From: Polytrichum commune | Lineage: Eukaryota; Streptophyta; Polytrichopsida; Polytrichales; Polytrichaceae | Direction of reading: 5' to 3' | DNA length: 64,000 nucleotides | NCBI GenBank assembly: GCA_950295325.1 | Contig: OX485806.1 | Coordinates: forward strand, 3,410,001 to 3,474,000 | In this document: positions 11,111 through 20,262 of the stretch, piece after piece | Position numbering within the stretch: position 1 is the stretch's first letter | Layout of the letters: the number at the start of each line of letters is the position of its first letter | Notes under the pieces: model-generated | Databases searched by the model: none | Seen by the model: the letters and a program-made list of their open reading frames with translations, nothing else | What the model was told of the DNA's origin: nothing | Translations under genes and position numbers: made by a program

Positions 11111-12077
11111 TACCCCAAGACACCAAGCTCCTACACCACACTTCTACACCAACTTCCACCTCATACACAAAACATACTTACATACCCCAAGTCAAACTAG
11201 CCACAAAAGAGGTACCTCGCATACATATACCACATATAAGCACACCCACAACGCATATACTATCTACCACAATACACCCCCACTAATCGCCCTAATCAAC
11301 ACGTTAACCCACATTGGCAACATATATTACATAACACACACATACCAAAAAACTCCAAAACTTAAAAACATACAATACTACACCTGGAACAACTCCACAC
11401 TCATCCTTCAACATGGAGACATTGAACTAAATCCAGGTCCGCTATCAACCATCCTCAACAATCTCCCCCAAGCATACACACTCAGACAAAAACATTATTT
11501 CATACCAAACACACTATCGCTCAAACCTAAATACACACACCTAGGACAAATATTCGAACCTTACATAAACCCAAGCACACTCAACCCCCCACCACAAAAC
11601 CTACCACATCTACAACAACACCTCTCACTACTCTCACAATATCCCACACAACACCACATATATGCACTAATCATAGCCTATAGTCCCATACCTCAAACAT
11701 GCAACCAACAAATGACCCAAAATTTAGACCCAAGATACCTAACCATACTAAGAAGACTCCACTCCCTCCCAGAAAGAGCACCAACAAACACCATAACACA
11801 AGCCTACCCCAATATTAACGACAACACAATTGCACATGCATACTCCCACATTAATAACAACATTGCTAGAGGCAAAGAAACAAACCTACATGACATAAAA
11901 ACGAAACTACCTTACATACCCTGGAAAATTCTCGAAGAACTCACCAAGTGCACCCAACCAATACGGGGATACCACCCACACACCCAAACCACCAACACCA
12001 ACCACACACCACAAACTAATACGACTCCACACGACCAACAAATAACGACACTGAAGGTAATCACATGGAACACATGA
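11111..12077 (+). pseudogene. LINE ORF2: linker carrying a 2A-like motif, up to the APE start
   Basis: An open stretch in frame with the downstream APE ORF. It carries GDIELNPGP at 11415-11441, then about 200 residues of His/Thr/Asn-rich sequence, and reaches the first APE motif ITWNT at about 12060-12074. It stops at TGA 12075-12077. The downstream ORF (12114-13364) is in the same frame, so the TGA is a single nonsense codon inside the endonuclease N-terminus, probably from a TGG by one G-to-A change. The first in-frame ATG is at 11712, well after the 2A motif, so normal translation should enter from the 10637 start. Confidence 0.65.
11415..11441 (+). other. 2A-type ribosome-skipping motif (GDIELNPGP)
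   Basis: In-frame codons encode G-D-I-E-L-N-P-G-P, an exact fit to the D-[V/I]-E-x-N-P-G-P consensus, preceded by a hydrophobic 'STLILQH' stretch as usual in 2A peptides. 2A sequences make the ribosome skip the last Gly-Pro bond and release the upstream peptide. They are known from RNA viruses, trypanosome LINEs and some animal LINEs. Here it would separate the hydrophobic N-terminal part of ORF2 from the endonuclease-RT polyprotein. Confidence 0.85.
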
Positions 12078-12113
12078 TGTATAAGCTCTAGCCTCCCTGG
12101 TATCCAAGAACTT

Positions 12114-13364
12114 ATGCAAACCCTACCCACAGACCCACACATCATACTCATACAAGAAACCAAAATTCAAAAACTAAAATCCACAACATACATTGATAGA
12201 AAATTACAAAGCTACAAAATCATTTACAACAACTCCAACAACCTAACCAACAAACAAAATCGATTTACCGGACCTACCACGACAAGAGGAGGCATACTCG
12301 CAATGATACCTAAAATCATATACACAAACGAAAACATTACCAAAATACCCACCCCTAGCCTCATATCACACTACTTACAAGCCATCCTTATCAATAACAA
12401 ACCCATCACACCAATACTCCTCCTAAATATGTATATGCCGCCACATCCGCACGACATACATCTTATACAAAATATCCAAAATGAACTCCGAACTCTAACC
12501 ACCCGCCACCACAACCATCACATCATCCTAGCAGGAGACTTTAACCGAGATATACTATTCAAAGGAAGATCATCCAACGGCCAAATCTCCCCCCCTAACC
12601 AAGAAGACTACGAATGGGCCCACTTCACAAGCACCCTCGGACTCCACCCGATAAACAACCAAGCACAACTTACAAGACAAGGGGGCCACAATTATACATC
12701 AACTAGCCACATAGATGGCTTCTATTCAAACCACAACAACACACAATGTCACACCATACTAAACATTAACCAAAACTCCGACCATTACCCGGTACAACTC
12801 CAACTACCCGCTAATAGCATTGCCCTTAAAGAAACAACCATCCCTCCCACCAACCCCCGTATCATATACCCCATACCCCCCACTAACTTCCAAAACCTAC
12901 AAACAACCTTCCTAGAAGAACAAAACCTAGAAATAGACAACCTCACTAAACTGCTACACCAGGAACGACTCACATATACTCAATGGGAAGACGCACAAAA
13001 TAAATTCCAAAACATTATAAACTCTCTCAGCCGATGTATTGAAAAAATGTGCATGACACCACCCACACCTCCACTCACCACTAGAGCGAAAATCCAAGGA
13101 GGATTTCTACCCCGAAAACAACAAAAATTATGGAAACACCACCTTAAAATATATCACGGAGCGCGCAAAGCTATTCGAGCTGCCTGCCAACATCCCCATA
13201 CCCATCTCCAACACCACCCCAACATTAGATCCCTGACACTAATAAACAACCTAGACATCCCCCCTCTCCCTACAAACCCCACAGAGCATACACAATGGAT
13301 AGAGGAAATAGCTAACATAGGAGGGAAAGAAAAAACCGAAGCACACAAAATAATAGTCAAATAG
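12114..13364 (+). pseudogene. LINE ORF2: APE-type endonuclease domain
   Basis: With the short piece upstream of the TGA, this gives a full apurinic-endonuclease-like fold: ITWN (~12060), LIQETK (~12150), NMYMPP (~12430), AGDFNRD (~12531-12551), IDGFY (~12711) and NSDHYP (~12774-12791). These correspond to the catalytic Asn, Glu, Asp-Asn and Ser-Asp-His residues that nick target DNA for target-primed reverse transcription. The remaining ~190 residues are the linker to RT. The frame ends at TAG 13362-13364. The linker continues one frame over (e.g. 'NRNHKYRALFNIKPK' from about 13380), so a frameshift lies near 13330-13360. Confidence 0.85.
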
Positions 13365-13379
13365 ACCACAATCAACTAC

Positions 13380-13998
13380 AAAACCGCAATCACAAATATA
13401 GAGCATTATTCAACATAAAACCCAAAACTATACACAAAAAGATATTTCACCCAACAATCGAAAGTTCCCTAGATTGCATACAAAATTCCAATGGAGACAT
13501 CCTAACTAAGCCCCCAGATATAGCCAACGAAATATATTACACACAACAAGCATCTTTCCAGAGACAAGCCCCACTATGCAGCGACATCACAAATCACCCA
13601 AGCACATGTCAATGCGCAATCCGTAAATACCCTTGGCACACACACAACGGCATAATACTAGACAAAAGAGGCCCCATAACACATCCATAAGCACCCAATT
13701 TACAAGGGCAATCTACGACAACTGCGTCAAAAGATTAACTAGAGGCAAAGCCCCCGGCCCTGACAACATCCCCAACGACATACTTAAGCCACTACCATTA
13801 CAATGTCAAGACCTCATTTTCCTATTTTTTCAACATTGCTACAAACAAAGGGAAATCCCAACCTACTGGAAACAAAGTAAAACCATCCTACTCCATAAGA
13901 AAGACAACCCTATACACCTCGCCAATTATAGACCGATAGCACTAGCCAATACTATATACAAGTTATATACTAGCACCATAACAGCTCTCCTCAGTTGA
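13380..13998 (+). pseudogene. LINE ORF2: reverse transcriptase N-terminal part
   Basis: From 13380 to 13690 the linker reads in frame 2, ending at TAA 13688-13690. From about 13690 the RT continues in frame 1 (ORF 13633-13998) with KRLTRGKAPGPDNIPND (~13727-13780), WKQSKTILLHKKD (~13867) and NYRPIALANTIYKLY (~13923-13967), which are RT motifs 0 to 2. It stops at TGA 13996-13998. The next codons in frame 2 are already past the palm motif A, so about 80 residues with the first catalytic aspartate are missing. This points to an internal deletion at about 13993. Confidence 0.8.
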
Positions 13999-16369
13999 AA
14001 TAGTCGGCAACATATACAAAGATTCCACCACCTCTTTCACAGGTAACCACTTCGGCACAACACCCCCGATAACAATTAGCCGGGGCACCATACAAGGGGA
14101 TACACTTAGCCCATACCTATTCATAATATTCCTAGAACCATTGCTCAGATGATTAGAAAAAGATGACATGGGTTATCACTTTACTACATCCACCGCCACC
14201 TGCACCACTACCGCCTACGCCGACGACCTCGCAATCATCACCGACAATATCAAATACATCCAACCACAAATACTTAAACTACAAAAATTCGCCGAATGGT
14301 CATATATGGACCTCAATCTCTCCAAATGCGCCATTACGGGATGCCCTAATAAATCAAAACTTAAACTAAACACCTTCAAAGCCTACATACAATCACAAAA
14401 CATCACCTACAAAGGAAAAAATCTCCCCACCCTCACACAAAATGAATCATACGCATACCTAGGCATCCAACTAATACCATCCCTCAAATGGAACCTCCAA
14501 AAAGAAATTACACTCCAAAAGGCCAAACAACAATGCACACTACTAACTCTCTCCCCAGCCAGTCTTAAACAAAAAATTAACATCCTAAACACGGTCATAA
14601 AACCTCGCATAGCCTACGTATACTACGCAGTCCCTTTCTCCAAACCCGATATCATAAAACTAGATAAAGTCATAGGTAGACTAACCAAAGAAATCTGCAA
14701 CATACCCAAAAGCACGGCCAATATCTTAACTCACCTCCCCCATGAAAACTTTGGCATAAATGTAACCTCCCTCCTACCTGATTATATACACTGCATAGGT
14801 CAACAACTCATCCAAGCCCTTAACGACCCCGGCCAACTAGGACACATATACCAAGGCCTAACCAAATACATAGTAGCCAAATACAGAGGCTCGCTACACC
14901 TCTCTAAACTCAAACAACAAGCATGCACAAGATCTCCCATAGCAAGAACCCTCTTCCTACTGAATAAAGAATATGAGATCCACGTCACCACAACAAATCG
15001 CGGATTCCCCCTCAAGAAAACCCCCATAGAACAAATGTGGATAACCCAACAAACATACGCCAACCTCACAGACGCTTCCAAAATAAAATCACATAAATAT
15101 CTAGCCAAACTATACACACACGGAATAACAACAATAACGCAAATTCAAAATAAAGAAACCACGGCCATCCTAACCTCGGATGAATTCCGGGCCATTTATA
15201 ACCATACGTCCAAAACCATAGAAGAAGCACTACAACACGCCTCCACAATATTTCCACCAACAATACCATCCACACAACACTTAAACCACACCCAACAAAC
15301 ACAACCAACACACACAAGCATAACACACACCCCCAACCCTCCCCCACAACCCACCCTAGGACGAACAATTCACAGAATAACCCAAGAAAAAACCTCCACT
15401 ATAAAAGACAAATGGGGAGCACAAGCCATCACAAAGCAATACTTATGCCAATGGCAAACCTCACATGGAACCACACTACAATGGCGAAAAGATGAGGACC
15501 TCCTACATCCGGACAACATACTACTAGACCACAATCTATTACTCATCACACAATTCCAAAATGCAACAATGGAACTCCAAGCCACTCAAAGATATGCCAC
15601 CCACACCACACACACCCAATCAAGAGACAAAAAATACATACATCCCCCCATCCACATCACCAACCTACAAACCAACATACAAGAATGCAATCCGGACAAA
15701 GACATCCTTAGTACCAAACCTACCATACAAATACACAACCTAGAATCCAACATACATGACCATAATGGTAAATACATAGCCACAATTACCACGGAAAGAC
15801 TACATTGGTTATGGAACCAATTCATCCACAACAACCAACCCCACATAACCAACTTCCTACAACCGCCCCCACAAGACTTCGAAACCGAAATAGTATGGCT
15901 TATGCAAAGATACATATCCATACTCCCTAAGAAGAAACCAAAAGTCATACAACCCAAAAACCAACACCAAACGCTACACCCGGACATCACTAAACTACTC
16001 ATAGAGACATTCCACATCACACACTCATACTACTCATCCCCACTCACCTGTCCTATCCAACTCACACAATACAACTCACCACACACCCGAGACATAATAT
16101 TTGGCTCACTAGGACATGCCCAATCCTCTAAATGGAATGGTATAGGCCTAGCATTCCCCACAGACCATAACACAACGATCGAAGCCATACACTGGGCTAG
16201 AATGGCGGCCAAAGAAGACACACAAACAAGTACCATATTAATAATAAATCACGATGATTGGACACCAAAGAGCATCACACTTAACAAACACCCAGACATA
16301 CACACAATAGTAACCATCCCACCACATAGCATCCACTATAACCCCACGCCCGAATGGCCCAAATATTAG
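13994..16369 (+). pseudogene. LINE ORF2: RT palm and thumb, linker, and most of the PCIF1-like domain
   Basis: In frame 2 from 13994. It starts with a short strand-turn region, then RT motif B 'GTIQGDTLSPYLF' (14084-14122), a nonsense TGA at 14150-14152, and the catalytic YADDLAI (14216-14236). Next come motif D/thumb sequences (AYLGIQ, KPRIAYVYY), a ~450-residue linker with Thr/His-rich low complexity, and the methyltransferase-like domain (about 15960-16450). The first ATG after the TGA is 14168, giving a 733-residue reading frame to TAG 16367-16369. After that TAG the same frame stays open through RNase H, so it is a single nonsense codon, again one G-to-A step from TGG. Confidence 0.8.
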
Positions 16370-16450
16370 CAATACACAGAACCATCCCTCACGTCCATCA
16401 TATATATACATAATCAAACAACACTCACAACCACCCCACATATTACACAA
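15960..16450 (+). other. PCIF1-like (Rossmann methyltransferase-type) domain within LINE ORF2
   Basis: Between RT and RNase H the protein reads SSPLTCP (~16035), YNSPHTRD, FGSLG (16100-16114), KWNGIGLAFPTD (to 16165), ILIINHDDW (~16240-16262) and IPPHSIHY ... IIYIHNQ. The order and spacing match the PCIF1 family of cap-adjacent adenosine N6-methyltransferases (ASPL, FGS.G, G.F.ANPPF, vF.PeW, then Y...N), and similar modules occur in algal retroelements. The catalytic NPPF-equivalent reads FPTD at 16154-16165, so this copy probably could not bind substrate normally. TAG 16367-16369 also cuts its last strand. Assigned by motif register, not by search. Confidence 0.55.
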
Positions 16451-18088
16451 GAACTAGCAAACATACTAAAAAGAATAACATCCATAAATATTGACATACA
16501 CCCTATTAAACCTACCCACATACAATACAACGTTAAACTCTCAAACAAGTGGAAAAACGCCCCCCAGGTAAAAATCCTCCCCTCCCCTAACACCACCCCC
16601 ACACCCCTACCTCCCACATACCACCACATTTACCCCCTCAAATTTGACCCATTATCATGCATATACACAGATGGCTCATTCATCCCGCCATCCAAAAATT
16701 TTGTGGGACAAATAGTGGGCAATCTCGCAGGGTCGGGAGTGTATAGCCCCAACAACAACACCCAAATCTCAGAAAGACTACCCGGATATCAAAACATCCT
16801 AAGAGCCGAACTAAATGCAATCCTCATAGCTATAAAAACCATCCAAACTACCCAAAGAGACACACACATATTTACAGATAGTCTTAATAGCATATACTTA
16901 ATCAATAACCACATACAACACCCAACATCCCAACACCACCACCCCGACAAACTACTCATCGCTGCCATTATCAACCAAATATACTGGACCCCACAAATGA
17001 TCTACATACACAAGGTAAGAGCGCACACAGGCATTAGCGGAAATGAAATGGCGGATACACTAGCAAATGCAGGAACACAACAAAACAAACCCGACATCAC
17101 ACCAAGAATACACATAGCCCGCACTACCCCATATTGGCTAGCAAGTTGCCCAACCGGCACACACGACGGAGCAATCCGTAACCTCCGCACATTCATAACA
17201 AAAGCACATGAAAGTCAAGAATCCGCATCAGCCAACCAAAAATACTTATACGTCAACAAATGGCTATCAAACGAACAAATAAACCAAAAATTGTCAAATC
17301 ACTTCTGGAAAAGCAAGCAGATCCCCGACACACAAATTACCCAAACCCTCAAATTTAGATATGCACAATACATGGGCAACCATAGAAAACATATATTTTG
17401 GCCTCTCCAATACCCAAATCCTAACTGCACACTATGCCAAAGAAATGACAGAGACACATGGCCCCACCTACTATCAACATGCGAACACCCCTATTTAAAA
17501 GGGCTTAGAATCTCAAGACATAACAAAGTTGTCCATTTGATCACACAAACACTACAAGCCAACAAAAATACCAGATTCTTTACACTGGCCAATGCTGGTA
17601 ACCTCAACAACCAACCGCCAGACAACACGGTACCCGATTGGCTCCTAGCATGCACATGCCCGCAAACGCCATGCCGCTGGCAAGCCAAACTAAGACCTGA
17701 CATAACGTGCATTATAGGAGCCCACAACCAATCACCAACACCGATGCTACCCTCCCCTAAACATACAATCCAATTCATCGAATTTACATACTGCCATGAC
17801 AGATTTCCTGAAGAAGCACTCACCCATAAACACACTAAATATGACCCACTCATCAACACCATACAAAACAACGGATGGAAAGTCAACCCTCTAATCACCA
17901 TCACAGCTGGAGTAAGAGGTGCTATCCACGAACATTCCATGGAAAAGCTAACCAACCTAAAAATCCCAAAACACAACATTAAAACCCTCATGAAGAAAAT
18001 ACATGAAAATGCCATCAAATATCTCACATACCTCATCCTAAACAAAAGAAAACTCGATAACAAACAAACCCCTGTCCCCCCACCCTAA
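16370..18088 (+). pseudogene. LINE ORF2: RNase H, CCHC finger and restriction-like endonuclease
   Basis: Same frame as the upstream segment after the TAG; the first ATG is 16703 (461 residues). RNase HI: YTDGSF (~16664-16681), RAELNAI (~16804), FTDSLNS (~16870) and HTGISGNEMADTLAN (~17025-17070), i.e. the D-E-D-D/H set that removes RNA from the hybrid. Zinc finger: C-x2-C-x9-H-x4-C in CTLCQRNDRDTWPHLLSTC (~17426-17482), followed by RHNKV. Endonuclease: LRPDI (~17690), FIEFTYCHD (~17774-17800), KHTKYDPLINTI (~17828) and GWKVNPLITITAGVRG (~17874-17920). This is the RPD ... E-x-T ... K-x2-KY pattern of the PD-(D/E)xK enzyme of R2, NeSL and Dualen LINEs. The frame ends naturally at TAA 18086-18088. 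Confidence 0.85.
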
Positions 18089-18128
18089 CTAAACTTAATT
18101 AATATAATATAATATAATGTGATAACAA

Positions 18129-18233
18129 GAGCCCACCTCCCAAAAGAGGCATAACGCCCTATATTGCATCACGGGATACCGTGATCAATACAGGGCTAAC
18201 GGGCTCGCATTCATGCCGGTATACAATACCAGC
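18129..18233 (+). other. Structured 3' tail of the LINE RNA
   Basis: Forty bases after ORF2 the sequence folds into a compact branched structure. An outer stem GAGCCC (18129-18134) pairs with GGGCTC (18201-18206). It encloses a small CCTC/GAGG hairpin (18136-18149) and a long hairpin: 18156-18166 with 18186-18196 (10 of 11 pairs), then 18168-18174 with 18179-18185 (7 of 7), GATA loop. A further hairpin (18215-18221 with 18227-18233, 6 of 7) follows. LINE reverse transcriptases often recognise a 3' structure of their own RNA, which is the likely role. No known ribozyme core recognised. Confidence 0.65.
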
Positions 18234-18240
18234 GTTATTT

Positions 18241-19987
18241 TTCTTTCTTCTATGGTGGACAACTAGCGACCATGTCAAATTCTTGACGTATTTTTCAAGT
18301 AAAGTGGTAGTGCACTAACTTTTGATAAATAAGGTTTCTTGTGGCCTTGGATTTGGACATTTTTCTTTTGTTGTTGGAAATTCAAGTACATTGTACACTA
18401 CATAATATCACACTTGTGGCAACCAAAGTGCACGTGGTGTTAATGACTTGAGTAGTGTCAACATGAATGGGTGATAAAAGAGAATTAATGTAGCATGTGA
18501 CATTATGGAATAACACAAAGTTGGCATGCAACAATGAAAACATGATGCGTGTGAGCATGTGAACATTTGAATTTTTGATGGTTTATTTCAATGTCGAAAC
18601 TCATGATATATGGGAGGGAAACTATGAGCCCAAAATGGTTGCTCATATTTGTTTTATGTTAGAATTTACTTAGAATTGCATTTGAGGTCATTATTGAAAC
18701 ATCAAAAAGTATAAAAAGAGTGAGGCTTGGTGTGGATTTATGTTTTAGGCCTTAGGCTTATTTTGTGTGGTTAATTAAAGGCTTAGTGGCATTAGTAGTT
18801 GTTTTGGTTAAATGAGGGTTGTGTGATGAGGCAAGGGGAAGGGCCTTGGGTTTAAACGTTTGATTTAGGACATGTTCGTGTTGGTTTAGGGGGTGAGGGT
18901 TTAGTGGATAGGATAAGGTCCTACTTAGTAGGAGAGGGTTTAAGGGGTTTGTGGTCTTGGGTGCCCTCTCTCTCTCTTTCTCTCCTCTCCCTCTTCCCTC
19001 TCTCCCTATCGCTTCGAAGTAGTTGGCCGAAGACCAATGTCAGAATTGAATGTGGCTGGCCGAAGGCCTGAATCTGGTTAGAGGCAGCTAGTATGAAAGC
19101 TTGAATCTAGTTCGAGGGCAGCTGGTGAAAACCAATGTGAGAATTGAATGTGGTTGGCCGAAGGCCTAAATTTGGTTCGAGGCAGCTAGTCTGAAGGCCT
19201 GAATCTAGTTTCGGAGGCAGCTGGGCTAAAGGCATGAATCTGGTGCGAGGCAGCTGGTATGAAGGCCTGAATCTAGTTCGAGGCAGCTGGTATGAAAGCC
19301 TGAATCTAGTTCGAGGGCAGCTGGTGAAGACCAATGTGAGAATTGAATGTGGCTGGCCGAAGGCCTGAATCTGGTTAGAGGCAGCTGGTCTGAAGGCCTG
19401 AATCTAGTTTCGAGGGCAGCTGGGCTAAAGGCTTGAATCTGGTTTCGAGGGCAGTTGGGCCGAAGGCCTGAATCTGGTTCGAGGCAGTTGGTATGAAAGC
19501 CTGAATCTAGTTCGAGGCAGCTGGGCTAAAGGCTTGAATCTGGTTTCGAGGGCAGCTGGTGAAGACCAATGTGAGAATTGAAGGTGGCTGGCTAAGGGGT
19601 GAAACCAAAGTGGTATAGGGGGGAGGAACTAATAGTGTTCCACTAGCTTAAGTTTAGTTAGTAAATTAGTTATTACATAATATTAATTTAAGTAATTAGC
19701 TCATTAGCAAGTTAGATGGCCATGAGGAAATAGATGGTGGGGATTAGGGGGTGAAAGTTGATGTGAGTGATTGTGGGGTCGTGATAGGGAGTGTTAGGAT
19801 TGTGATAATATAGAAGAGCGTTTGTCAACGCTTGTATTCATGTCATGGAATAAATTGGTGTGCAAGAGTTGATGGGAAATGTAATGGATATTTACGAAGT
19901 TGGAAAGAGGGAGTTATGTGAACACAAATGTGATACCCATTCCCTCACCCGGACTAGGACGCATAAGGGTGGGTGGTTTGGCCTCAC
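18241..19987 (+). repeat. LTR relic related to the Ty3/gypsy LTR at 5951-8097
   Basis: The last ~60 bases (19925-19987), ending in GGTTTGGCCTCACA, match the inner end of the left LTR read on the opposite strand, including 'GGACTA.GACGC.TAAGGGTGGG'. A second shared block is 'CCTACTTAGTAGGA' near 18929 versus the left LTR near 7450. The relic lacks the left element's PBS after its end and I find no matching gag. Its start is unclear and it may have been cut by the LINE. It carries the 19015-19610 minisatellite. It has no convincing ORF. Confidence 0.6.
19015..19610. repeat. Minisatellite, ~40-bp units
   Basis: About 14 degenerate copies of a unit built from 'GAATCTGGTTCGAGGCAGCT' and 'GGTCTGAAGGCCT', with a longer variant containing 'GAAGACCAATGTGAGAATTGAA' at 19035, 19130, 19330 and 19560. 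The recurring long variant gives a higher-order pattern. One antisense frame is open through several units but has no protein character. Confidence 0.85.
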
Positions 19988-20262
19988 AGAAACCCAACAA
20001 CAAGGAGTAAAATTTACACTGCGAACCTCCGCTCCATAGGGTTTTAGGATATAAGAGAAGGAGTAACATCAAGGAGGTTGATATTACGGAGTTTAGAGTG
20101 CACATTCCTAGTGAAATTCACAGTTAAGATATTTTTGGCAACTTGCTTTAATTTGTTTGTCAATACAAAACATAAAGTGTTTACGACTCCGCCTCCGATG
20201 GTGAGAAAAAATATAAAGCCTTTGACGGATGAAGAGATCCTGAGTGGATCTCAACATCCATA

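Larger units (their letters stand above)
8098..18240 (+). mobile_element. Dualen/RandI-like non-LTR retrotransposon with APE and REL endonucleases, 2A motif and PCIF1-like domain (inactive copy)
   Basis: A ~10.1-kb element with two overlapping ORFs on the plus strand. ORF1 (8518-10644) is intact. ORF2 (10637-18088) is broken but its domains can be followed: two hydrophobic segments, 2A-type GDIELNPGP, APE endonuclease, RT, methyltransferase-like domain, RNase H, CCHC finger and PD-(D/E)xK endonuclease. LINEs with both an APE-like and a restriction-like endonuclease are known as the Dualen (RandI) group, first reported from Chlamydomonas. A structured 3' tail follows (18129-18233). ORF2 is extremely poor in G on the plus strand. 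The 5' boundary is set by the abutting LTR and the 3' boundary by the end of the structured tail; no target duplication was identified. Confidence 0.85.

Noticed and set aside
15586-18063. Antisense ORFs of 70-190 codons over LINE ORF2
   Set aside because: The G-poor plus strand makes the minus strand poor in stops; translations are Met/Trp/Cys-rich noise.
18129-18233. Self-cleaving ribozyme (twister- or hammerhead-like) in the LINE tail
   Set aside because: 'TAACGCC' and 'ATGCCGG' recall twister pieces, but the required loop order and pseudoknot partners could not be matched, and there is no CTGANGA...GAAA hammerhead core.
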